64,000 nucleotides of DNA, taken from positions 96,403,705 to 96,467,704 of the forward strand of contig NC_087062.1 of the NCBI RefSeq assembly GCF_963678635.1. Reading direction: 5' to 3'. Position numbers and translations under genes: made by a program. The notes beneath the pieces are model-generated. The model saw only the letters and a list, made by a program, of their open reading frames with translations. It was not told the origin of the DNA and did no database searches. Source of the stretch: Symsagittifera roscoffensis (lineage: Eukaryota > Xenacoelomorpha > Acoela > Convolutidae). This document shows positions 33,541 to 45,131 of the stretch, one piece after another. Positions within the stretch are counted from its first letter, which is position 1. Every line of letters begins with the position of its first letter.

Positions 33541-35830
33541 TTTTTGAAAACAACTTCATAAATTTCGTAAGACCCACATTGTTGCTTCTAAATCAACCTA
33601 AGTCAATCTAGGACGAAATAAGAAAAATTTGAAAACTACAAATAAAATTGAGAACAAAATGGAGCCAAAATTGTTTTTGCAACAAAATTGTCCTTAGCTG
33701 AACCAAATTTTCAAAATGCTTGTCCTTGTATTACCAGCTCATTTCAAAATTTCTGTTAGACACAGAGGCGATACTGAGCTTCGCGTAACTTGCAATACGA
33801 CAATTGTAGAATGAAAGCAATATGATGCTCAAAAATTAGCAAGCGACACTTCAAAAATGGTTAAGATTGACCCAGAAAGTGAAAAAAACAAGAAAAATAA
33901 TGTTCATTGCTTTTATCTAAAATTCAAATTTTTTTTTAGGAATTTCTGTTGGGGTTGACAATGGTCTTGGAAAAACTGACCTTATTGTAACAATCGCCCA
34001 AAAATTACACAGCGACGGAAGTAGAAAAAGTCTCTGTTATCAAGTGGCTCAATTCATGGTCTTTAATATAAGTTTTTCACCATCTCAAAATTTGATCTGT
34101 TTAAGAATCAACAATCATTTTCCAGAGTGTTTGATAAAAAAAAATTTAAACGTTTTTGCAACTATGAGCAGGATTTTAGAATGAACTAAGCAACATGGGG
34201 AAAAACGTCAATTTACAATTGTACCTACAAAACTTCACAAATTTTTTTAAGCAGTCGTGTTAAATAAAGCCAATTGGTTTTTGGCCTAATTAGCTAATAG
34301 CCTAATTGTTGTGATAAACGTATTTATTAGATGTGATTAGTTTGATGTTTGTGCTTGTTTGACGAGCGCCCTTTGAGAGACTTTAGAGACAGGTTTCTTG
34401 TCTGGGGGAAGTAATTCCTGGCCTGGGTAGTCTGGTGATGCGCAACTGGATTTTTGAGCTCGTGTGAAATTGTTCCTTATCAGCAACTTTTAGAGGTTTC
34501 AAGTTTTTCTCGAAATAAATTTTAATAATTATTTCTTTATCAATAAAATTCCAACGCTGTTATTATGGATTAATTCAATCCACCTTAGACCAGTCAATTT
34601 TTCTTTTCTTTTTACCCTTTCGCCCTATTGTCAACATGATGAGAAACAATAAGGAGAATATAAGCAAAGAATGCCTGAAACCTTTGGGACTTTTAAATTA
34701 AGCTAGCTGTGATTCCTAGCTATGAAGATATAATGATTTCATTGTCTTATTTATTTTGTTGATGTGAAATCTGCCAATAACGCTTCAATTGGCAATATTT
34801 TTTTTCCAGATATTTATGTAACCATAGCCATTTCTAATGCTCGAGTACTCAAAAGAGTACCTAAAAACTCGCAGGTTCCTCTGCTGGAAGTCTTTTAATG
34901 AAATGAAGGATATTTTTTACAGGTAAAACATGTTACCCATTGAGTGGTATTTCTGATCCTTCCTGCTTTTTCCTTTTTCTAATACAATTCGAAAAAAAAC
35001 TGTCGTAAATAAGCGACAGCTACGAGTGTTATAATACTTAAAAAATTAAGAACAAATAAAGTTGCATTGCCTAAAACACTCCAAAAGGCTCAAGTCTACC
35101 ATATAATGATCTCTAGCAGAGAAAAAAAGTAATCAGCAGAAAGCTCGATGAGAGAAATGTTAAGGTAGAAATAAGTTTGGCCACTTCAGATTTCAGAATC
35201 GCACCATTGTTATTCCTAATTATAAAAAAAACATCAAAGCACAAAAAAATTTCTTGACTTTAATGCGGTACAACCGAAAGCGTCGATAGTCTTTTTCAAC
35301 TGAGCTCGATGTCTACAAAACAATTAGATTTTTTTTTCAAATCAGTTCCGCAAGTTTGAAAATAAATGAAAGCTGGCAAGCGGTTGCCATCTGCGGCACG
35401 CTCAGAGGATTCGCGTCCAAAATCAAGGGCAGAAAGCTTTTTCGTTCGAGTTTTTAAGTAGAATGTGGTACTAAACAAGGCTGCACATTCCAATGAAAAC
35501 TTGACAGAACGTGACGAGAACCCGAGGCGATCAGTCTTATTTGATTTATATTTTAGTAATGAATGTAATTCGTTTAATAGAAAAACTATATTGAACCACG
35601 TTTTTTCCAACGGCCCTTTTTTTCAACCGCCCTTAGTTTTACAAATACACTCAATGCGTCTACAGTAAACCGAGTTAGCTTTTTTACGGGAACTCCATCA
35701 TTTTTTCAGAGGTCGTAACACAACATTGCGACTCGGAGGCTCCAAAGTTGTTTGCTGAAACAGTAGAGACACTAGCAAAAATCTTGAATCCTCAAAAATT
35801 GGTTGGCATTCAGGTGATGAAAAACTAGCC
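33540..35830. repeat. 2.3-kb segment duplicated 8.2 kb upstream, copy B
   Basis: This is the partner of 25,300-27,600. In the candidate exon region its frame ends early (LLEVF then stop), and splice-like TTTTTACAG/GTAAAA follows. The plus-strand frame from 35,465 (MVLNKAAHSNENLTERDENP) is the counterpart of 27,259 with mostly conservative changes. Confidence 0.75.
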
Positions 35831-35868
35831 AACAATTATAAGATAGTGCTCCAACATCATAAGAAACA

Positions 35869-35898
35869 TATATATGTATATATATATATATATATATC
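35869..35898. repeat. AT dinucleotide microsatellite
   Basis: An (AT)n tract with one G interruption, directly after the end of the 2.3-kb duplicated segment. Confidence 0.9.
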
Positions 35899-38800
35899 AA
35901 GAGCGACTCAGTTATTGGGAATTCGGGAATCTTTCAAAATCATCTTTTATATTAATGCAAAAAGCAAGCGAACCTCATTAAATCATCATGTTTGAAATTC
36001 AGTTATCGAAAAAATCTTTTGTGAAGACAGAACCTTCGATAAAGATAACAAAGCAATGCTGTGACAATTTTACTGGAATCTGGAACAAAGTTTAACCATG
36101 CAAAACAGAATCCGTCCAATTTGCTGCCAAAATTTTTGCGTAATTAATAGCCATATGCTCATAGTTTCGACATTTTTTATACTTTTGTGTCGTTTTTTTT
36201 TCTAGTCTCGGCCTAGTTTAATCTGAAGTTTTGCCACACGGCAAGCCAGCTTTGAGCGATACAGTGTTGATAAAAAAAGATACTCATTTGCTGTACGACT
36301 CAAAAAGCTGAGAGTATGTTTTACATCTTTGGACTAACTACAAGAACCAAGAGCTATAGCAAAAGCAACTGCAGCGCTAAGAGAGGAATCGCGACGATTT
36401 CATGGAAGTTTTACACGGAAAATTCAGGATTTGAAAAAAATTTAGAATATTTTACGAGATTTCTATAGCCAAAAAGTTTCTCTTCGTAGCTGAAAAAAAA
36501 TTAGTGAATTATCTAAACTTTCGCTGTATCCCTTAACAACCACTTCAATTTAAAAAAAGCTTTTTTTTTCTTTTTTCTTCCAAATGTTTAAAAAGAGTTC
36601 GGAAAATCAGTCCACTTCAATAAAAGGATGATAAATTGTGCCTTTTTTTGAATCCCACCCTCTGCAATAATAGGAGAAGCTCAATTACGATCATAGTCTA
36701 AAATGAGATGAAAAAAACTAACTAACATTTAAACTCACGCTGTTTGTTTTCCTGTGTTCTGTTTTTTAATAGAGATGATCAAGAAAATAACGTCTAATAA
36801 AAAAATTCCGCATTAGACGTCAATGAAATAAACTAAAGGCTATAATTTTGTCCGGTGGCGATGGATCCATGGGAGGAGAAAAAGTTCTTTTCTTTAATTT
36901 TGCAGTTGCTGGGTTAAAAATAACATTTTGCTTGTTTGAAGAAGATTTGTGAAAACATTGTGAACTAAAAAAAATGTGAGATTGTTTTTTGAGCCTAGTC
37001 CTTTATTTTTGCATTGGCATGGTTTAAAATAATACAACTGTTTTTTTTTTTTCAAATGAGTAAACGCAAGTAGTAAGTTTTTGCACAGATGCTCTAAAAA
37101 TATTTGTAGATCGAATATTTTGGTTGTAGAAAAAAATGGCAAAAACAACCCATACTGAAAATGAAGAGGTCTTGATAAAGTCGGATTTAACAATAATAAG
37201 ATCATCTTTTACCTCACATACCACAAAAAGACGTCGTTTAATATCCGGGATAAATATTTTTGTCTCCGATTTCAAAGATTACAAAGACGCTAATTTATAA
37301 GGCTATTTTCTATTTATATGGCGCTTTAATGTAAAAGCATCTGAAGCCACATGTTTGAATAGAGGAGCAAAGTAAAATTTATGAGAGTTATGATCAGAGG
37401 GAAAAAGAGCATCGGATTCTTCTTTTGATACTTTTTTAGTTGCCTGAATAACAGTACATGGGGTCGTATATAGGTAGATGCCTTCTCTATAGTTTTGAGA
37501 TGAAAAAAAAAAATACTTAACAGAATGATGAAATAAATTAGAGAAAACTGGAACAAAAAAGAAAATAAATCAAATCAGTTTTATTGTTTTTACTTTAAGC
37601 AATTAAAACTAATTTTAGTTAATTTTTAGCCATTTAAAAAATTTCCATTGTTTCAACTTTTTTTATTTTTTATCGACTAATAGCGTCTATTGACTAGACA
37701 AGATAACGCCAGTTACTAAGTACAACATTTCACTCTCCTTTAAGTTTTATCAAGATTGTTGGTATGACAGTGATGCCCTTAATGTTCCGATTGTCCAGTA
37801 TTTTGTTTAGAAAATTGATAAAAATTCCAAATATGAAAAAATGCAGATTTTTTTCCAAACTTGTCACCGGCAAAACGTGAAGCAATTAGGTACCAGGTGA
37901 TATGTTTAACATCTTGTCTAACCTGTTTAACTAATTGCGTCTGTAAGAAAATTTATTTATTCAGCAAATTTTATGTACCTCTAGGAGAATATACTATCAC
38001 AATGAGAAACTATTTGTCGTCAACAAACTTTTCTCAGTATAGAAAAAAATATATTTGTACAATTTTTCCTTTGCAGAATAAATTCGAAAAAAATTGAAAG
38101 ACTGATTTTTTCACAACACTTTTGAAGTGACTTTATTTCTAAAAATTTCAACAAAAAAATTAAAATTTTTTAAAGTTTAATTCAGTCGGTTTTTCTAAAA
38201 AAAAAAACAAATTTGAGAAATGAAAAAAATTTATTTTATTTTCGAAAAAAATTCATCTGTAACAGTGTACCACCAAAATTCTCTGTGTTAAATGAACAGC
38301 AACTGGCTATCCTTTTTTAAATTTGTAGTTTCCTATTACACAACAGCTGGCTCGGCAGGGAGACCAAAACAAACTTTTGATCATTTTTTTCTCTCTCAGG
38401 TGTTTTGCAGAGATTTTGTTCTGTCACGAAAATTTGGCTAAGCGAAAAAAAACAGTGAATAAAATTGTTATTTTATCAGTAAAAAAAATAAGTAACTAGA
38501 AAAAAAAGAAGATAACTCTAAAAAAAGACAACAGGGGAAAACTGAAGAAATGATTTTTTTTCGATTTCTAATAAATGCGCGAATTTCTTCAAAACGCTCA
38601 AATGCAGTTTTTATAGAGTTCCCACCGCCAATTGTATGCAAAAATTTTTTTGATAAAATGTCTGCAGTTTTTTCCATAAAAACAAAAGTGATCGAAACCG
38701 GACTCTTCATTTACTTTATTGTTCCGACTTTCGTAACAAAAGTAATGGAATATTTCTGCTCGGGTTGGTTTTTTTCAGACAAATTTCGACATTTTAACTA

Positions 38801-39362
38801 GCCATTTTTGATGGATTTTAAAAAAAATATCATAAAAAAGGTTTTGTTATCTTGAATTTAAATTTGAGAAATATTTCACCCGTGATCAATTTGGAACAAT
38901 TAAGGCGTGCTATATTTCGCGCTATTAACGCGTGAGCGGAGATTTAATCTATCTTAGAAACCGTTCCGATTTGGTTGAAGGAAGCTTATTTGCCATCATT
39001 GATTTGTTACCAGGAGCGAAATTTATCATTTTGAACTTTATATGGCGTATGGGGGGATGATTTTTCGCAAAAATTTCAAATTAATTATTTTTATTTTTTA
39101 GATTTTTTGTTCATGTTATTACTGAGCCATAGAGTTTAAAAAGGCAGTCGGAACATTCAGGGCCTCGCACTGATACGAGAAATTTTGTTTGTTTTTAAAT
39201 GAAAATGTTTTCCTGTGAATCTTTCCCAGCATGATATGCACTAAAAATTTGTCGTTAACAGTTTCTAGTATTGCAGGCAAATTTTTTTGTCTTCAATATT
39301 TACCCGGGTTGACGTCCATAGAAGAAAAATGCTTAAAAAACATTTTCATATATGAAGTCTAT

Positions 39363-40440
39363 GAAAAAAAAATGCTTATCATACAAAACTCAAACAAAAA
39401 TAAAAAAGTGTTTTAAACTTTTTTAATAATGTTTTTGCTCTATTTGCCTCTTTTGAAGCTTTCTGATTATTAAAAAGACGATTGAAAACATTCGAGAAAA
39501 ATGCTTATCATACAATTTTCAATTCGTCATAGAAAAAAACAAAATTTTCATAAATCAGCAAAAAACGTGTCTGGGTAATTTTAAATAGAATTAAATGATT
39601 ATATCTAAGATAGAAGGCATTTTCATAATCGGAAACATATTTTTAATTTGGTCGGAAAAATACTTATCATATAATTTTTATATAAAAAAATTGTATGATA
39701 TGCATTTTGTTCAAAAACGAAAACACAAATTGAGTTAGAAAAAGTGTAATCCCTTTTTTGGTTGCAAACTTGTTTTTGTGCTCAAATATAAATTGTACGA
39801 CAAAAAAATGTTGCCTGCAAAATTTGACTTTTTGTGTTGATAACGTAGTTCAGGATTGGTTTTCCACGCAAAAAAATCCAAAAATCACAAAAAAGTGCTT
39901 TTTTTGTAAACACTATTAATATGATTAATATTTTTTTGTTTCATTTGCTAAGATAGAAATAATTATGTCAAAACTAGGCCTTTTTTCTCAACCACAAAAT
40001 TTTTCAAACTAAAAATTATCTAGCCATATACAAACAGTTTATATTTCCATTTGAAAATGTTGAAATTAACTTACATGGCTAAAATCACCAAATGCAGTTA
40101 TCTGCGTGGTAATTGCCAGTTAGACCCTGGGTTTTCTTATCACAAAAATTCGTTGGTTAGTGTTTTGGATGGAACATAAAATTTCAATACTACATTTTTT
40201 TGTGAAACTGCTTTGAAATGCTTTTGTAAAAACTTTTTGAAGTGCTTGTCATACAATTTCATAGTATGGAAAAAATGCGTGTCATACAATTTCATTGTAT
40301 GGAAAAAATGCTTATCATCCTTTTTTCATACAATTTTGGGGATAAAACGACTGATGAAAAAGCTCAAACTTTAATTTCAGAGTATGGAATAAATGCGTGT
40401 TATAAAATTTCATAGTTTGGAAAAAATGCCTTTTTTGCTG
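39363..40440. repeat. dispersed and tandem TGCTTATCATACAAT motif cluster
   Basis: AAAAATGCTTATCATACAA occurs near 39,370 and 39,499. A diverged copy and its inverted partner face each other at 39,656-39,708. At 40,243, 40,276 and 40,309 a 33-bp unit (TGCKTGTCATACAATTTCAT then WGTATGGAAAAAA) repeats in tandem, and further relatives lie at 40,390-40,440. Confidence 0.75.
39656..39708. other. inverted repeat (hairpin) of the TCATACAAT motif
   Basis: The arm AAAATACTTATCATATAATT faces AATTGTATGATATGCATTTT around a short AT-rich loop, allowing about 20 paired bases with few mismatches. Confidence 0.6.
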
Positions 40441-41346
40441 ATTTCATACACTTACTTTTGCTCTATAAATTTGTATGAAAGAGCATCATCAGAAATTTTT
40501 TCAGAAATGAAACTTTTACAATAACCATTATTTGTAAACCCAGGTAAAGATAAAGTTTCGACGCCCAAGTTAAAATTTCATTTTATTGAATTAAAGTTTT
40601 GTTATTTTTGGGAACTTTTTCGACCTTAAAGGAATTTCCAACAGAGTTCTCTGTAAAACTTGGCTATTTTTCGCAGATATCATGATCAGCAGTCTACATG
40701 TGGTTGAGAACTGCTTTTTGTTGCCTGGAAGTTTTCTGAATAAGAAAAAAACAATTCATTGTTTTCGGTGGTTTTAATTTCTGTTACGCTGGCTATGTAA
40801 TTCAAGGGGACTAATGTTTTACTCGACGCACCTTTTACCAACAAAAATGAAACAAAGACGTTCAACTGGACCATAGACAAATTTGATTGGCAGAAACAAT
40901 ATATTTTCTAACTCTGTGACTTAGTGCAATTATTTAGCTTTTATCTCACAATTTCCAAATGAAGTTACACAAGTAAGCGACAAAAACCGAGCCGAAAACA
41001 AAACCGAGGTGCGAGATTTTTTTCTTTTAAAAAACAGGAAAAAAGGCTACTCAATCTTAAAGATGTATTATGGAAAATTGCTGGTCGAGACTTTCCTTAG
41101 GTTTACGACAAAAGGTTATTACAAACTCGCCCTCTAGTCAAAACCATTTACAACATTGTGAAAAAGCGGACTAAAATTTTTCGAAAAAAAGACCGGCAGC
41201 TTAAAAAACCTCTATCAAAACAAAGTATAAAAAATAACGAGTGAAGAGAATAAGGATTTTTTTCTGACCCCTCGGTTCGAACATTTCCACCGAGTTCGAA
41301 ACTTACACCAAAACTTACGCAATCGAAATTACGTAATCTCACGCAC

Positions 41347-41441
41347 TTTCGAAGCCAGAAACAAGTTTGAGGGGCCGCAAGACCCGTAAGGATCGAATCC
41401 AGGGCTGATCCAGTGCTTCATATTCCATTTGAGACAGCATT
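41347..41441 (-). CDS. Cav2: Cav2 calcium channel alpha-1 subunit, exon with IS4 voltage sensor
   Basis: On minus the exon reads EALDQPWIRSLRVLRPLKLV followed by SGFE. RVLRPLKLVSG is the signature of the domain I voltage sensor (S4) and start of the S4-S5 linker in Cav1/Cav2 channels, with arginines every third residue. The acceptor is GTGACAG/AATGCTG and the donor GAAA/GTGCGTGAG. Only the ATG-containing frame gives channel sequence. It enters in phase 2 while the IS2 exon ends in phase 1, so an exon carrying IS3 should lie between them. The segment before the sensor differs from the usual FDLRTLRAV form, so the 5' boundary is less sure than the core. Confidence 0.75.
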
Positions 41442-41479
41442 CTGTCACATGATGAATTTTTTTTCTGTGATTGTATACA

Positions 41480-41513
41480 ATAAAGGGTATATTTGTACAT
41501 TACTACCCTTTAT
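41480..41513. other. inverted repeat upstream of the IS4 exon
   Basis: ATAAAGGGTA and TACCCTTTAT are perfect ten-base arms around a 14-base loop, in the intron about 40 bases before the IS4 exon acceptor. It might be a chance feature of AT-rich DNA or affect splicing. Confidence 0.6.
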
Positions 41514-42189
41514 ACATGGTAATTTTCCGTTTTTATAAAATAGTCTATCATTTGTTTTTGATTTTGTATTGATTATTCAAATAATATAAATAATGATTAA
41601 TAATAAACATATGATAATAAACTAAGTGACTTCATAAATAGTCATGAAAAATATTATTTTTTTTTAAACAGTTTGATTACTAACACAATCAGTTCATTTT
41701 TTCAATTATTTAGGAATAAAATTCATTGCGGTGGCCTGAGATGGAAAAAAAAACGTTTAAGAACTGAAGCTGAAAACGTGTACTTAATACACATTTGTAC
41801 AGTTATACCCTTTTTTATGGCACGTTAACAAAGACATATGTATTTATAGGCTGCATCCTTAGTCTTGCTTAGTGATTACGTTCCCTTTTCTGATACCAAG
41901 GTAGCGTATGGCATCTTTACGGAAGCTACTGTCATTAATACATCAAAAAACCAATCGTCGCATCATTACCAAAAAAATACATCGTCATAAAGTATACATG
42001 TAAGAAAAATGTCGGTCAAACACACGTCAAACTCATTTAGTTTGCACAGGGAAAAACAAAAAAAGTAAACATAAATATATATATCAATTAATGCAACGTA
42101 TGCACCTGTGCAGGACATGTCTTAAAGTTCAGAATACTTGACAAGAGACATATCCTGTCAACGAAAGAAAGAGGTAAGAAAAGAAGAGG

Positions 42190-43600
42190 TAAGGTTAGTT
42201 TGAGTTTTCAAAAGTACTATCTGAGTACAATGTCTTGGATCACTTTTTTATTTCTAAGGTATGTATTCGAAAAGGTGTGCAAGTGATTTTTAACGTTCTC
42301 ATTTGAAATGTTTTCTAATTTGAGGAGTTTATGTTCAACAAACCAATTGTATAAAATAGTGCAGCGTCTGCTTAGGGAGAATTTTTTAATGTTTCCTTTG
42401 AAAGACACAATATTTATTGCTCCTGAGACATTTCGTCTGGTATTATAAACTGAAGGTTCTTTATATCTTTTTGAATGGGCATGAGTTTATCGTCTAAACC
42501 TAAGAGCTGGTAGACTAGGATTTTAAAAATTTCATAAATATACAAATCAAAAACTGTATAAACATGAAATTTTTCGAATTCATCGGCGGTTGAAATTGTT
42601 CGTTTTTTGGAAAAAATAATTCTGATGAGTCGTTTTTGTGCTAAAAAGATTTTATCGAGAAAACTTTTGTATGTATATCCATATACCAAAATCCCATACT
42701 GTATAATTGACTTACAGAAAACATTGTATAGGACTATTAAACTTTTCCCGAAAAAAACTTTCGTGCCTGACAGAACATTCCCGTATATCTAGATAATTTG
42801 GTCAAAACATGATTTATATGTTCAAGAAAATTTAGTTTATCATCCAATCTTATTCCTAAATACTTAACCGACGTTTTTTCTGGAATTTTTGTGTTTTCGA
42901 TAGTAAATCTAAATTTACACCCTTTGAATCTTACCATTTCAAATTTGATTGGATTCACGGTTAGTTTGTTTGACGCAAACCATTGACTTGTTTTAACACT
43001 TCTAAATTGATTTTTGTGGGTATGTTGTCTCCTATTATACTTATGGACGTATCATCAGCAAATATCACAGTATTGCAGTTATTGAGATGTTTAGGAAGAT
43101 CATTCATATAGATAAGGGAAAGCAATGGTCCAAGTTTAGACCCTTGTGGTACACCACACTCAGTAGACTCGATCGTTGACTTAACGTTGTCAAATTCAAC
43201 ATACTGTGTTCTATCCGTTAAATAACTTTTGAATAATTGTGATACTTTACCTCTTATTCCATAATGTTTTACAGTATCAAGGCTTTTTTAAGGTCTAAGA
43301 AACATGTACTTGCACACCTTTTTGCGTCTATGGCCGTTCTCAGGTTTTCAGTTAACACAGCTACAGCTTGAGCTGTTGAGCGTTTACTCCTAAATCCATA
43401 TTGCTCATCACAAATTATACTGAAAGTATCTAAGTAGTTCTGCAACCTTCGCTGCAGGACCTTCTCAAACACTTTGGACACACCAATTAGTCCACGAATA
43501 TAAATTTTCAGTAAAAAAAGCGTCATTTTCAGTTTAGCATAGCTAATTATAGGGGTGCGTGGAATTTTTATAACCGGAAACACTACAAATTTTAGGCTAC
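42190..43600 (-). mobile_element. 5'-truncated LINE (non-LTR retrotransposon) in a channel intron
   Basis: On minus, a reverse transcriptase is readable in pieces: SKVFEKVLQRRLQNYLDTFS with QYGFRSKRSTAQAV and TCFLDLKKA (43,269-43,480), then YGIRGKVSQLFKSYLTDRTQ, GVPQGSKLGPLLSLIYMNDL (43,080-43,160), the catalytic FADDTSI (43,045-43,065), VKYLGIRLDDKLNFLEHI (42,840-42,900) and a C-terminal helical region to 42,217. This order matches LINEs with an N-terminal apurinic endonuclease (Jockey/CR1/RTE-like). That domain is missing, as expected of 5' truncation. Frameshifts near 43,268 and 42,960 make it inactive. It inserted about 50 bases past the IS2 exon's donor site. Confidence 0.85.
42414..42958 (-). 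pseudogene. LINE reverse transcriptase, thumb and C-terminal part
   Basis: Two open pieces (42,737-42,958 and 42,414-42,689) cover the region after the catalytic FADD: KFEMVRFKGCKF, VKYLGIRLDDKLNFLEHI, then GYTYKSFLDKIFLAQKRLIR and a long helical tail. YLGI.LD..L.F..HI and the QKR.IR helix are typical of LINE thumb regions. A third piece (42,217-42,408) is the extreme C-terminus, ending NKKVIQDIVLR. Confidence 0.75.
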
Positions 43601-43625
43601 GAAGTTTCCGGGAACGAATTATCAA
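43269..43625 (-). pseudogene. LINE reverse transcriptase, N-terminal part
   Basis: A 118-codon open piece. The first residues ([13 protein letters not shown]) are intron and truncation-boundary sequence. LINE homology begins near VIKIPRTP and includes VSKVFEKVLQRRL, CDEQYGFRSKRSTAQAV and CFLDLKKA (the first palm Asp in FLDLKKA). The frame is lost just after it, where the normal KAFDTV reading continues in another frame. Confidence 0.8.
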
Positions 43626-43628
43626 AAC

Positions 43629-43746
43629 CTAGGATGTTCCATCCGTTCCGGAGGTAGGAGTACGGATGAAGGGCGAATCCCTGGGCTATGATTTTCAGCA
43701 CCGCTTCAAAGCAGAAGATCGCCAGAAAAACCGGCTCTGTCGTTTC
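43629..43746 (-). CDS. Cav2: Cav2 calcium channel alpha-1 subunit, exon with IS2
   Basis: This 118-base minus exon lies between CTGTTTTGTAG and GTTTTG and encodes [27 protein letters not shown] and [13 protein letters not shown]. It is the S1-S2 loop end, transmembrane helix IS2 and the S2-S3 loop of Cav2-type channels, with the conserved Glu of IS2 and SYLRNGWN. It starts in phase 0, matching the end of the IS1 exon (LATKL), and ends in phase 1 with G of the Asp that should begin IS3. The LTR element lies wholly in the intron before it. The channel protein would be a presynaptic-type voltage-gated Ca2+ channel in the plasma membrane. Confidence 0.9.
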
Positions 43747-44087
43747 CTACAAAACAGAACATTTCCGACGGTTACCTACTGAGCATTGCTAAAAAAACGT
43801 TGGTCGAAGAAAAAAAACGTTTGTTTTGAACGTTTTTTTAATCTTTTTTTAAAAATAAAACGTTAAAAAACGCTGACTGAGAAAATTTTGAGATTGCATT
43901 GGAATCTGACTTTTTGTTCGCGTCTGAGATGATGGGAAACACTGGGGAGCTGGTATATTTCTTCATAAAATTATCGACCACCATGAAAGCAGCCACAACT
44001 AGCGCACTTTTGTGCGGGACGGGGTTTATTCGGGCGAGAGTTTGCCAAGATTTCCATCACAAAACATTACACTACCAAACTTAAGTT

Positions 44088-44279
44088 TGTTATCTCGTTG
44101 CGTAGAGCAATATGTAAAGACGTTTTAGATTCAATGTTAATTCAGAAGATCACTAGGGACGAATGAATAATAACACAATCAATCATTATACTAAAAGGCG
44201 GGTGTGCCCGTCAACATAATCAGAGAGTTACTATGCTACGTGTGACGATTGTCATTCTCTAGTACTCTCTCATACCACA
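44088..44279 (-). repeat. 3' LTR
   Basis: 192 bp, on plus TGTTATCTCG...CATACCACA (on minus TGTGG...AACA), so bounded by TG..CA. It differs from the other LTR at four positions. Confidence 0.95.
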
Positions 44280-44289
44280 TTCCCCCTCC
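44280..44289 (-). other. polypurine tract
   Basis: The minus strand reads GGAGGGGGAA immediately before the 3' LTR, the expected primer position for plus-strand DNA synthesis. Confidence 0.8.
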
Positions 44290-44410
44290 GATCACAATTT
44301 CATGCTTCATCGTCACTTGAACATGAAAACTCGTAGGGTACAATAGCGTTGTCCAGTATTGCCAAAAACTCTAAACAAGTAAAAAGTGTAACAAAAAGTA
44401 AGAGCATAAA

Positions 44411-45131
44411 TTAATTCCATGGAACGCCCCCAAATTTGTCAACGGCTTTCCGCTCTCTTCCAGACTTCGGTAAATCCACCAAATCCGAATAATTCTTTTT
44501 ACTAGCCCCTGATGTACCTTTCTCTGTCTTCTTTCCTTTCTTTGCAGGCGAAAGTTCCTTAAACACCTCCTGATGATCCTCCCCCTCTTCTTCTACTTCC
44601 TTCTGGGCAACCTCTTCGTTGTCCGACTTTCCTTCTTCCAAATCCCCAGACTCCACAACTGCCTTCTGAATTCCCTCACTAGGAATATCTCCACAGGGAG
44701 TGGCCGGGGTGGTATTTACACAAGGAGTTGTCGGGACTGTATTTACACAGGGAGTTTCATCTGGACTATCTACATCGGATCGCAAAGTAACCATTGGTGC
44801 TTTTTCAGGCGTTTTCGTCCTCTTCTTCGGCGGGGCTGCGCTTGTACTGGGACTATCCACATCCGAGCCCTGCATTTCAATCCGTGATAACTCCGATTTC
44901 GATAAAACTACCAAAATAACTGTACAATAGTGGTAATTTACCAATCTCACTTTTACGTCTATGTACAACTTTCCCATTTACTCTGTTCTTTAAAACCATT
45001 TCAAACTTGTTTGAGTAAATTGCATCGAACACTGGTACCTCAGAAAGAGAAGACATTTTGCGCTTTAACAGACCCGCTGCCAAAACGTACGCCTCTGACC
45101 CAGTCTCGTCATCTTTTGGTCCTTTTGCCAT
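44411..45131 (-). pseudogene. C-terminal tail of the LTR element polyprotein
   Basis: Two overlapping open pieces. 44,877-45,131 contains FEMVLKNRVNGKVVHRRKSE, the small beta-barrel-like domain that follows integrase in Gypsy elements. 44,411-44,977 is a Ser/Pro/Glu-rich tail with a repeated PCVNT.P/DVDSP pattern, ending SGRERKAVDKFGGVPWN before a stop. The frame change between them is one of the disabling mutations. Confidence 0.7.

Larger units (their letters stand above)
24000..36000. repeat. array of diverged units of about 1.6 kb with PHD-like fragments
   Basis: A related block recurs with the anchor AA(A)GCT(T/C)GA(C/T)GAG.GAA at about 26,913, 27,767, 29,372, 31,676, 33,245 and 35,138; several neighbours lie 1.57-1.6 kb apart. 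Units contain, on minus, a PHD-finger-like fragment, a stretch after a GTAAGG..TTTCTTTAC site, and a conserved block around TGATCAGTGTCTGGGGTTGA. The units are 80-95% alike by eye and carry different indels. No reverse transcriptase or transposase is visible, so these are either ORF1 and tail pieces of a non-LTR element or a non-autonomous repeat. Confidence 0.7.
35900..41340. other. AT-rich non-coding DNA, possibly a downstream intron of the channel gene
   Basis: No frame here looks like protein. The small open pieces (for example 38,468-38,710, 40,686-40,880) are low in complexity or match nothing I know. If the calcium channel gene continues to the left, this would be its next intron. The exon that should follow (LQVVLKSI-type S4-S5 linker and S5) is not recognisable here. 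Confidence 0.5.

Noticed and set aside
38468-38710. 80-codon minus frame considered as an exon
   Set aside because: The composition is low-complexity Phe/Ser/Lys, and a comparable frame exists on the opposite strand.
40686-40880. 64-codon minus frame considered as a further channel exon
   Set aside because: There is no channel motif, no convincing splice sites, and no match to the S4-S5/S5 sequence expected next.
41376-41400. tRNA T-arm-like GGATCGAATCC
   Set aside because: It has no acceptor or anticodon stems around it, and it lies inside the minus-strand IS4 exon, which explains it as coding sequence.
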